Source: Phallusia fumigata (taxonomy: Eukaryota; Chordata; Ascidiacea; Phlebobranchia; Ascidiidae). Taken from it: a stretch of 33,253 nt of DNA. The stretch lies in assembly GCA_008931825.1 (NCBI GenBank), contig QXVZ01002133.1, positions 1 to 33,253 of the forward strand, in the 5' to 3' direction. Both the position numbers and the translations under genes were made by a program. The notes beneath the pieces were generated by a model. It saw only the letters and a program-made list of their open reading frames with translations. It made no database searches and was not told the origin of the DNA. This document shows positions 20,912 through 31,300 of the stretch, in pieces (the stretch's first letter is position 1; each line of letters starts with the position of its first letter).

Positions 20912-22393
20912 AATTCATTTGCAGAGTGGTGCGAGAATTTGCACAAGAGCACGACTTTAGCACGACTTTTGAAGATGCTGCAACCACAGCCACAGGTGAC
21001 CCTCCAAACAGGTCAAAACTCAGTCCACAAACCACAAAGGTGTAATTGCTTTTAAGTGCAGCAACTTTCCGCAGGTAACAATGCTGTGTAGCGACTCAAA
21101 ACAGCAGACGTGGCAGTTAAAATGCTCGATTTAATCATTTTAGCCTGAAGCCTAAGGCTTGACTTTGATTGTTCACAGACTCGATTTTGTGTAACTAAAA
21201 ATCTATTCGAATTATTGCTACAACCAGTTTGCCAATTGCAATATCCAAACGTCTCGCCCCATAAAAACAAGCCCCCAGATGTGTCACTGAATTTGGATAA
21301 TAAAACAACATGCACCGGTTCAGTTGACTTTTGGCAACTAAAACGACGCAACTCAGTCTACCAAATCACACGGAACTAGACTCGATTAATACTCTGAAGT
21401 CTAGGCTAATTTCGCAAAACTGATTAACGACGAAACGAAGCTGCTGGATCCACAGGAACGACACCGAACAGCGGAAACATGACTATTAGTCATGGGGGTA
21501 TAATATGTTTTAATAGGCCTGCGTGAGGTATCCAGTCCTTGCAGGGCGTTTGTCAACAAAAGCATGGTGATACATTAATCATGACAGCACTTGAATAAAA
21601 CGTGGCGTGATTAAAACGTATTTGATTTACCACTTCGCGCAACTGGTTAAGGGGCATTGGTAACTAAAACGCGGGCACATATTTGTATTTTGCCAATTTG
21701 TGCAAAGAGGCCCACGATATGGTTTGGCATGACAAAACAAAGTTGGGCGGCCTCGATATTTCCTTTCTGTATTTGGTACCAGATCAGTTTGCATCGCCTG
21801 GATTTGTAGGTTTCAAGTAATGTGAAGCTTAAACAAAAGAAAGGATTAAATGATCGTACGAACAAATTTTAGTTTTCCAAGCTTAAAGCTAACTATAGTT
21901 TTGTGCGTCGAGACTTTATCATACATCGCTGTTTTCGGAACCTTATCAACTTGGATACACCCTTTTCTGTATGTTGACTTCATCCCCAAGTCACCATCCA
22001 GGTGCTGTTAAACATTGAGGACACACACGGGAAACAACGTTTAACCAGCCAATGTCCCAGCAACATCCCGCAACTGTTGACATTAGCTTTTAAAACTGAA
22101 GGCTGTGTAGGTTTTGGCACGTAGTCGACACAAACGACTCAGGCTTTTGTTTGCTCTGGCGTGTTCTCTCAAAACACACTGCGGTAAAACGATAAAGGTT
22201 TCTACATGAAAACTAGACACAATGCACCGACTTAGTCTTTTTCCATTAGTGTTGCTCCAGACAAAAATAATATATTTTTGAAACACTTGGATAGTGCCTT
22301 AAATTGATTTTATGGTTTATGACTTTGTTTGTAATAAAATCCAATCAAGATTTGTAGTTGCTAGTCTTGTCTGTAGATATCACATTGATATTA
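20912..22393. other. Spacer without a supported gene
   Basis: The stretch is AT-rich with scattered short ORFs (for example minus 21052-21351 and 21647-21865). None has a recognisable family or splice-consistent partners. It may be intronic or intergenic. Confidence 0.45.
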
Positions 22394-22775
22394 TTATTCG
22401 AAGCCCTTTCCCCAGGGACACAGTACATTGTAGTAGTTAAACGGATCATGGCGCAAAAGATTCGAACTGTGCAATATGGTATCCCATTTCTCCTCAGCCT
22501 TGAAACGCTTGACATCAGCCACCATTGGCTCGAGACCACCAGCACAAGCGAAAACAATGGACCTTCTCGAGTTGCACCACGTTTTGTGCGAATGAGTTTT
22601 CCCAACGTATTTTCGTTTCAACAACTGGTTCAGCTATGTGCGAGACATGTGAACAAAGCACAGTCGGTGCCAGTTGAAACAATACAGTTGTTTTGTTATT
22701 ACGATTATATAGCCAGTCGCAACCTACGACTGCCATAACAACTGCCAGCCGCAACCCACAGGCTTGACGTATCAA
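22394..22775 (-). other. Block of overlapping ORFs, possible exon(s), strand unresolved
   Basis: Three frames are open together: minus 22394-22624 (76 codons; protein-like end ADVKRFKAEEKWDTILHSSN), minus 22515-22775 (86 codons), and plus 22358-22738 (126 codons). The first minus frame looks most like a protein C-terminus because it is charged and aromatic and ends in a double stop. No splice chain to neighbouring exons could be proved. It could be the last exon of the gene starting at 23345. Confidence 0.3.
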
Positions 22776-23144
22776 CGGAAATAATACAACCTAGGCATTC
22801 TCTTCTTTGGCAGTGCAAATATAGCACACCGATGATACTTATGCAAATAAATTTGTAACATATGTAAACTGCCGGGATGTGGGTTTGGATGCAGCTCTTA
22901 GTCAGTGTGTTTAACTATTTCGAATTTTTAATAAGTTTTGTACCTGTTTGTGTGTAATGTTTTAAAAATTCCTTGTTACTTTAAAAGTATTTTGGAATGA
23001 TGTTCCGTTTTCGAACATCGACTTTGTATGCTCTCCTGCGTTCTCTACCGGAAGTCATTAAACAGCTTTGCGTTTTTAAATCTTGAATTTGCTCGCATTT
23101 ACACGCGAGTTAAGCAGAAATACTTGTAGCGTTTTTTTACTGAC

Positions 23145-23345
23145 CAATACGACTTTGGAATGCCCTGGCATAAATGTACACAGGTTTCGAATCAAAGATG
23201 CATCTGCAGCGTACGCAGTTTTGTATTTAGCCGCCCTAAAAAAATGAGGATTTCCTCGATATCTCTCAAGATACGTCATAAGAATAATGTAGCATATACA
23301 CATGAGAGATGAAAGCGACAGAGGAATGAATAGCTTGGCCTGCAT
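23145..23345 (-). CDS. Putative first exon of a type II membrane (signal-anchor) protein
   Basis: The frame opens at ATG 23345 with MQAK and a hydrophobic stretch of about 20 residues (LFIPLSLSSLMCICYIILM), then a charged juxtamembrane segment (TYLERYRGN). This is the layout of a Golgi type II anchor or an uncleaved signal. The frame can run to a stop at 23076 (89 residues) or leave at donor TTG|GTCAGT after about residue 67 (near 23145). A CRE/CCAAT cluster lies just upstream, which favours a real 5' end. No family was recognised and no downstream exon is proved; the block at 22394-22775 is a candidate. Confidence 0.45.
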
Positions 23346-23397
23346 TAAAATGGCTGATAAGTGAGTAGATAACGAAGCTCGGACACAGTGAAATGCG

Positions 23398-23515
23398 ATT
23401 GGTCAGTTGAAGTACAACGTCATGCCGCCACGCAAGGATGCTTGCACCTCGTCTCCTTGGGGTGACGTCATTGGTGCGAAAGTGTCGTCATAACTTCTGC
23501 AAAAAAATGACGTGA
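23398..23515 (-). promoter_or_regulatory. CRE/CCAAT promoter-like cluster
   Basis: A perfect CRE TGACGTCA (23463-23470) directly abuts a CCAAT box on the minus strand (ATTGG at 23470-23474). A second CCAAT box is at 23398-23402, an ACGTCA half-site at 23417-23422, a GTCGTCA half-site near 23484, and TGACGTGA near 23508. All lie 50-170 bp upstream of the ATG at 23345. CRE and CCAAT pairs are typical of animal TATA-less promoters. Confidence 0.55.
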
Positions 23516-23777
23516 CGATAGGAGGTTGTCTTGGTGTGGCATCACTTTTGAAGAATACCACGTTTCAGAACTTTTACATGTTAACATTAATACTTGGCAC
23601 CATTGTGGACTACACTAAAATCAATTTGGTAGGTCAAAAATCAAAAATCATTTCTTCGATGTACTGCACAACATAGTTCGGGTCTGCATGCAAGCTGCAG
23701 CGACAAGCAACGCATTATTTAGCGAAACAAGAAAAAGCATGCATTGCGGCATGTGGTGTACTAGCTGGGATCATTAC

Positions 23778-26700
23778 CTAATTGCCAATGTCGTCCTGGG
23801 TTCTGTTTTCGTCAAGAACAGAAATAATAAACCGCCTTTCAGGCATATTAGCCTGAATCGACGAACGGTGGTACTGTATTCGAGAACTTCCCTCGAACAC
23901 GTGATTTCTCTCGTACTGCACCAGAACTCGCTCAGGCATTGGGGAGCGTTTTACAGCGTAAAGACGCGGGTTATCGAACGACTGAGAGCGTACTGCGCGG
24001 GAGGGGGTCTTTTTCTGCATGTGATTGTGAGGCATAGTCTCAGCTCTGGCTCTGTGCGGCAAATGCGTGTGTTGGAGGGTGGTCTTTATTGCACCAGCCT
24101 TTAGATGCTTCGGCTTGGGTTTGATGGGTGGTTTTGACTTAGATGGGGAACTTGAAGTTGCCGATTCCCCTGCTTCTGCTGACCGACTCCATAGGCGACC
24201 AAAGAAGCTTTTTGCCGAAGACGCCTTTTCTGGCGATTTCGGATTCGATCGTGATAACGATTCCTCCTGATCAAATACATAGCGCCCGCTTTCCAAATCT
24301 GCAGGTTTAGACACGTTTGATTTCGGCTGTTGGTCAAGAAACTTAGAAGGAGAGGGATGACCTGGGGCTTGTGCGCTTGACTGATGGTGGGTATGCGCAA
24401 TTGCTGATGTCATCGTGCCGACAGGATTTCGATGTGGCGAACTGACCTGTCTAATGGAAGCCCTGGGATCGTCGGCCTTTGTAAAACCGCGAGGGCTGTA
24501 TATTCTCACGTCAGACATCCTTCTTCCTGTGGAAGTTGAAGCTCTGTGGCTGTGTGTTATCTCGCGGTGAAAAGTCTCCTTATCAGACGATGACATCTTT
24601 GCTGACTCAGCTGATGGGCCTTGCATTTTGTTGTTTGTCCCTAAATCAATTGCTGCACTTCCGCCATTAATCCCTGAATTTTGAAGTTCACTGATGTTTG
24701 GTACTTCAGTGAGCAAACTTTGACTATCTTTGCTCAAAGATAAGTCTTTTCTCTCGGAGTTACTCGGTGCCATGTAAGCCTTCTCCGAATCTTGCAGCAT
24801 GTCTTCAGCAGAGCGATAATGATGTTGCTCATCACCAAAACCGTTCAAACCGATTCTTCCTCCTTGTTGGTGAGCCTCAAATGTCCCAGACTGGTTCTTG
24901 GAACTACTTTGTACAGCTCGACTAAATTCATTCGATTTCTGATTGTCCAATGTATTTTGTTTACGGGGTTGATTTGTCACCACGCGTCCAGATGCAATGT
25001 GTTCAAGGTCCTGACTACCCTCTAATTCATGTCCATCGTTGGAGTGACTGTGTACCAAAGTGCTTGAAAACCTTCTGCTATTTCGTGATTGCGTTTCAGC
25101 TTTCTTGTTGAAAGGTTCGCTAAAGTTACGATCAAGGGAGTAACCCTCGGCAGAAGTGGCAGAGTCCAAACTCGGATAATTTAACGTTTTTTCACCGTCA
25201 TCAGAAAAAGCGTGGGTTCCACTTCTCTGGTATTTTACCGATGTTACGTCGGTTTTGTCATGGCTTTCATAACTTCGAGAACCATGTTGGTCATTGAGGT
25301 GCATTTTGTTATCTGCAGAATAACTATTTTTGTTTGCAACATCCAAGTTATGTGAGCCAGGTGTAATCATCGAGCTGGTCATATCATGTTTGTTGAAGCT
25401 ACGATCACGGGAATGTCGCTCGGTAGCAGTGGCGGAGGCCAAATTTGGATAGTTAAGGTTTTGTCCACTATCATCGGAAAAAGCGTTGGTTCCACTTTCC
25501 TCGTATTTTAGCGATGCCACGTCGCTTTTGTTATGGAGTTCATGACTTCGGGAACCAAGTTGGTCATTGATCTGCATCGTCTTATCTTCAGAATAACTAT
25601 TTCTGTTACCGACTTCCGAGTTATGTAAGCTGGATGTAATTATAGAGCTGCCCATGTCATGTTTGTTAAAGCTACGATCCTTGAAGTAACCCGCGGTAGA
25701 AGCAACAGAGGCCAAATTCGAATCGTTTCTAGTGTCATCAGAAAAAGCGTTGGTTCCACCTTCCTGGTATTTTGAGGATGCGATGTCATTTTTGTTATGA
25801 CGTTCATTGCTTCGTGAACCATGTTGGCCTTTGAGGTGCATTGCGTTATCTTCAGAATAACTATTTTTGTTACCGACGTCCAAGTTATGTGAGCTGGGTG
25901 TAATTATAGAGTTGACCATGTCATGTTTGTGAAAGCTACGATCATGGTAGTCATCCTCGGTAGAAGTGGCAGAGGCCAAACTCGGATAGTTTAACGTTTT
26001 TCCACCGTCGTTGGAAAAAGCGTTGGTGCCACCTTCCTGGTATTTTAGCGATGCCATGTCGCTTTTGTCATGACGTTCATTGCTTCGAGAACCATACTGA
26101 TCATGAAGGTGCATTGCGCTATCATCAGAATAACTATTTTTGTTACCGACGTCCAAGTTATGTGAACTAGGTGTAATGGAGCTGGTCATTTCGTGTTCGT
26201 TAATGTTACGATCACGGGAGTAACCCTCGAAAGAAGTGACAGGGGCCGAACTCGGATAGTTTAACTTTTTTCCACTGTCATCAAACAAAACATTGGAATT
26301 CTTTTTCTGGTATTCTATCGATGTCATGTCGTTTTTGTCGTGATGTTCATAATCACGAAAACCATGTTTGTCATTGAGATGCCGAATTGCGTTATCTTCA
26401 GAATACCAATTTTTGTTACCGACGTCAGAGTCATGTTCACCAGGTGAAATCGTAGAGCTGGTCATGTCATGTTTGTTGAAGCTACGATCACGGGAATGTC
26501 GCTCGGTAGCAGTGGCGGACGCCAATTTCGGATAGTTTAGATTTTTTTCACTGTCATCGGAAAAAGCGTTGGTTCCACCTTCCTGGTATTTTGGAGATGC
26601 GATGTCGTTTTTGTTACGGAGTTCATGACTTCGAGAACCATGTTGGTCATTGATCTGCATTGCGTTATCTTTAGAATAACTATTTCTGTTATCGACTTTC

Positions 26701-28167
26701 GAGTTATTTAAGCGAGGTGAAATCGTAGAACTGGTCGTGTCATGTTTGTTAAAGCTGTGATCATTGAAGTAACCCGTGGCAGAAGTGACAGAGGCCAAAT
26801 TCGGATAGTTCAGCGTTTTTCCACTGTTGTTGGAAAAAGCATTGGTTCCACCTTCCTGGTATTTTAACGATGACATGTCGTTTTTGTCGTGACGTTCATG
26901 ACTTCGAGAATCATGTTTGTCATTAAGATGCTTTGCGTTATCTTCATGACACCTATTTTTGTTGTCGATGTCAGAGTTGCGTTTACCAGGTGTAGGCGTA
27001 GAGCTGGGGTTGTTTTCATCATACTGATTTGAATTTACAACATTTTCGAAGATGTTTTCCTTCTCATATTGCTGAATTCCTTGTAAGCCAGATGATCGTG
27101 CTTGAACTTTTTGCTGCACCTGTCTTTCGCCATGTGTGTCCATCTTGTTTTCAATGACGTTTCCTTTTGGTTGCTCGTTCTGCTGTAAGTCAGAGTGAGG
27201 AATAACGTTGTAGGTATTTTCAAGTTTGTTGTCAACTGCCGAGGTGTAGGGTTTTGGATGAGCGTGAAGGATCAAATTGGTCCCTGCCATGTCTTGTTTC
27301 ACGTCGTTGTCTTCGTACAATGAGTGTGTAGCAGCATTGTTTAGAAGGTGATGATGTGTTAAGCCATTTGTATCCATAGCATCGTTTTCTATTTGCAGCT
27401 CAACGTTATCCTTTACGGTAGTGCCGGATCCCGAGTTATGGGTATTTTGAACACTGGACGTTTTCCCATAACGCATATTTGAGTTACTCATCGCAACCCG
27501 GTTGGTGAAAAAATTGATGTGATCGTTGTCACTTTCTTTTGTGTCAACGTTGGGTCCTGAAAGCGATGTCACTTCTTTGTCATAAATATGCTGAAGACTT
27601 GACGTTTCATCGTAACTTTGCGATAAGTGGTCAAATTCCTTCCCATCGTTCATACCATGAATTTGATTGTTTTCGTGGCCATCTGCGGTCAAGGAAATTT
27701 TTCTTGCTGTCGACTTTCGCCTTTGTTGAAAACTTGTTCCACTGATTTCCCCATCAATCATAAAGCCATGATTACGCGAGATGCTGGGTTCTTGTGCAGA
27801 AAATGGTTTATGAAGTTGGTGGTCACGTTGGACAGCTACCACATTTGCTATTCCCCCATCTCTGGCATGGGACTTGCTGTCCATTTCCGTCATGGTTTGC
27901 AGATGATGCTGTCCTTCAAAACTTGTCCTATCACCAGTTACATGCATACTTTCAGACCCACGTGTTTGAGCTGCGAAATTTTCCTTGTTAGCAAAGTTTG
28001 ACCCAGACAAGCCAACCCTCTGGGATTTGCCACCGATTAGGTTTGACTGATCGTGTCGCGTTTCGTGTCTGTACGCTGATGGCAAACCATACACGTTTCT
28101 AAAATTAGCTTCACGTAAGACTGTCATTTCGCCAGGGTCAGATTCAATTCCCGTTTCGCCGTACCCG
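23778..28167 (-). CDS. Very large single exon with seven tandem ~90-residue repeats; unidentified protein, 5' end missing
   Basis: The frame is open without interruption for about 1,463 codons from the N at 28168 to a TAG at 23778. The first 400 or so residues are hydrophilic and rich in Ser, Asn, His and Asp. Then come seven degenerate tandem repeats, roughly 26985 down to 25115, each about 265-275 nt. Hallmarks of each unit are NKNSYSEDNAMH, GSRSHE, (K)YQEGGTNAFSDD, LNYP and DRSFNKHDM. The C-terminal 400 residues are Ser/Pro-rich, with PPIKPKPKHLK and SFFGRLWSRS, and end in RRFIISVLDENR. No transmembrane segment or enzyme domain is seen. The chain looks like a disordered scaffold or cytoplasmic tail. 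The true start lies upstream of the join. The adjacent WSC gene on the same strand could supply it. Confidence 0.85.
25115..26985 (-). repeat. Coding minisatellite-like array, seven units of ~270 bp
   Basis: Seven head-to-tail units lie within the giant exon. They are in frame and diverged from one another, with a unit of about 88-92 codons and one unit shorter by several codons (around 25660-25930). Conserved cores are YQEGGTNAFS and FNKHDM. Divergence between units suggests an old expansion, partly homogenised. Confidence 0.85.
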
Positions 28168-28168
28168 N
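28168..28168. other. Single-N assembly join truncating the repeat exon
   Basis: The left side is open coding sequence of the repeat protein. The right side is not a duplicate of the left. The open frame extends a further 28 codons or so past the N by chance. Real sequence, including the 5' end of the exon and probably its acceptor, appears to be missing. Confidence 0.85.
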
Positions 28169-28388
28169 TTTTTTGTGGTTTTGAAAGAAAGGAAAAATAT
28201 AATTTGCATGCATGTGAAATACGATTCTGGGGTATGGGTCCGCGAATTCTCAAAAAATAGCGTCAACTATCAGATAGACTTTGATAAAAAGGTAAAGGAG
28301 GATAAAAGGTTAAGAGTGCGCTTGCAATCAGGGCTCTCATGGCTTTCGGTAGCATTTTTGTTGTTGTTTGTGAACGTTTTGTTGCTAC

Positions 28389-31300
28389 TGAAGTGTGAGG
28401 CTATACAAAGAATTTATTCTCCATGTGAAGTTTTTTGTCTGACTAGGCTCCACACAAACCAACAACATGTCCAAAGTTTTGTGTAAAAAGAGGCATCGAG
28501 CTCCTGGCAAATTGGCTGGTTCTCAAAAAACATACCTTCCCAAACGAACGCCGTGCGTTTGGTTTTGTAAGTTTGATTTTAGCTGCTGTCCGAAAACTTT
28601 CCAATCCCCGTATATCGCGGGTTCCTGGATTGTCAGCCAATCAGTTGCATTGCTGTTCCACGCCTCGTAAGTGTGACCTGGATGCAAATGGACACTAAAC
28701 CTTTTAGGGACGAACGATGGTTTACATTTTTAATTGGCCGGCTTCAACTAGTGTAAATATGTTAGCGTTTCTGCGAATTTATTATTCTAGGTTTATATGC
28801 AACCGCACATCTTGGTTAAACAGGTAACACGGCTGCCAGAGTCTAATGTGCAACAGGATAAGCTACGAACGAAATTTACCTTGAGTAAGAATGATAGGTA
28901 AATCACAAGTCCCATTTTGTTTGAGGGTTAGTTCAGCATTATTTTGGAAACTGAGTTTTGCCTCAAATCGCAGGCCCTCGCTTGACACAGTCTTCTTCCA
29001 TCGCCCAGTGACATCTGAAACAATGGTATCAAATGCATAAAACGTCTAAAAAACGTATTAAAGTCTAGCAGTTTAGAATGGCCATACACATTGAGTTAAA
29101 ATAAAAAAGAAAATACCTGCAAAGTCAGGCTTCAGCTCATAAACTTGTCGATCGGGTTTGCTAAAGTTTGTGTTGACAACAAAGTAGTTGCTTCTGCGCA
29201 CATTCAAAGGGTCAACCGATTCAATAGACCACACGCTGATGTTACCAAGTTCTTCACTCTCTTGCTTCGACCTGTTTAATAGAAACGAAAAGAATAAAGT
29301 GTGCGACCAAGTTTAAAATGTTAAGTACTGTGACGTTTTTATAAAATATGCGACAAAGTAAAACATGGCGTCTCTATCGACCCTCATTTATCTAAGATGG
29401 TTTTGTGCCTTTTTCTCGCGTTTTCTTTTTTACCGAAACTCTTTAAGCTCGAATTTTAACAGAGCTGTAGAGTTTAAATGAAGGTGTGCCTATGTAACAA
29501 CGACTCGTCAAACTTAGGCCGATTTGGGTCGGAGACATTTAGATCAACACATGGTAAAAAGGTCGCTGTTTTGATGGTACAGGTTGCGACAAACAACATG
29601 CGATTTAAGTGCTAACTTACCATAGCATAGGACCAATCTTTGCTTTTTGCACCAGACCCTTGTGGATGCATTTGTATTTTCCAGATGGCGGGTTTTTGTC
29701 TGGACTTGAAACGTCACCCAGAGACCGGTAATCCACGGGGCAGCTGAAGGTTTAAATAAAACGGCGTTGATACAAAACTAATTGTTGAATATTATTTTAT
29801 TATTTACATCATTTTCCAAAACCTCCCCTCACGGTGGGGTTCTTCATTGTCGTAATCAGGGTGTACTGGCCAAATCTGCTCGTATTTTGCATCAACCGTG
29901 TTTCTGTCGCTGGTCTCGCTGAAACGAAATAGCGAAGTAAGTTTTCTCGCATGTTGAAAGGTAACAGCCAACGCGCGTTACAGATAAACCAACAAGAAAA
30001 ATTATAACAATTTGTTTTTGTTGCGATTTCTGATCGCATGTTTACAGTTTTCAACATAAAATCCAGCATTTTTGTGTTTTATTGTTTTTTTTTATCCTGG
30101 TGTGTTGTAATACACGCTTTGAGTGTTATTCGCCCTAAGGAATACGACCTGCATGGGACGTCGAAACGTCGGTACAAAAAATATTTGCTAAAAGAGCCTT
30201 CATAAATACATAAATTTTAGCAATGTTTGCAACAGCTTTCATGTACGGAAATAATTTTACCACCTTTTGTCACAGTTAGTTTTACCTTGACACTTCCAGG
30301 AGTGGTCCCGGTATTCCTGAATTGTCACTTCGACCAACCTGTCCCAATTGCACACCACTTCCTCCCAAACTCGGCTCCAAAACTTTGAAGTTTCCTTGCA
30401 AAAAGTAAGACAGTAAACTTTGAATAGTTGGAAAAAGCACAAGAAAACGTTTGTTTAGTTGGTAACATGTGAGCATACCTTCACTGTCAGAAGACATCGA
30501 AATAACGGTTTTGAGAAGAACCTTGCCGGATTGCTGGTAAGTAGCAACAAACTGAGTCTGGTAGTTTTTCTCTTCGTATATCAGTCCTGCATGTTAAACA
30601 TACAAGGTTTGACTAAATCTACTCTATGAACTTGGTGATGACATGGCAAAAGCATAAACAAAATATGACCAAGAAAAAAGTGCAAAAAAGATGGTCAAAA
30701 TTTAATATTTCAAGTTCACCTGATTCCTCTGAACATTTTGCGAAACCGACAAACCGCTGGGAATGGGAGGAGGGTCGGCGGAAAGTGACAAGATTCGATC
30801 CGTTAAAATGACTGAGAGGGATATGAATACATTCCGTTACGTTGAAGGCCCAAATCCAGCATTGGTCAAAGGACTTGGCGGCACAGGAGGAGTGGCATTC
30901 AGGAAGAGCTAAGGCTCCTTTAAAAAAATCCAGTGCTCAGTAACAAGGACACACTGCTAGGTGATCATGCATTGATAAAATATTAAATATCAGTCTGTTA
31001 CCTTGACTCTGTACGCCTGTGAAGTTGCTTATTACAGGCTCAAGTCTTCCAATGATGCACAGGTTGTCATCGGAATCGCGCGATCCTATCAAAAACGTAC
31101 AACAAATACGAGTGGTATATGGAACGCTAACGCTGTATTATATTTTTAATGTAACATTCGTGTAGTTTGCTTGTCCATTTAACTCCAAATAAAATTTACT
31201 GACAAACTCAATGCGTATTTGCTACTGTACCTGAGGCGTGAACTGACAACGCTGTATCCCCGCCGCATGTTTGTGAACCTTGTGCTAGGCACCGATAGAA

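Noticed and set aside
23838-23857. Short palindrome TTCAGGC...GCCTGAA
   Set aside because: It lies in coding sequence of the repeat protein's last residues, is only 7 bp per arm, and has no supporting context.
28443-28670. Overlapping 65-67 codon ORFs on both strands
   Set aside because: They are shadows of the WSC-gene exon at 28677-28536, which fits by splice signals and phase.
29809-30069. 86-codon minus-strand ORF ending at 29809
   Set aside because: It reads the alternative terminal exon in the wrong frame. The phase from exon 11 selects the frame ending at 29804.
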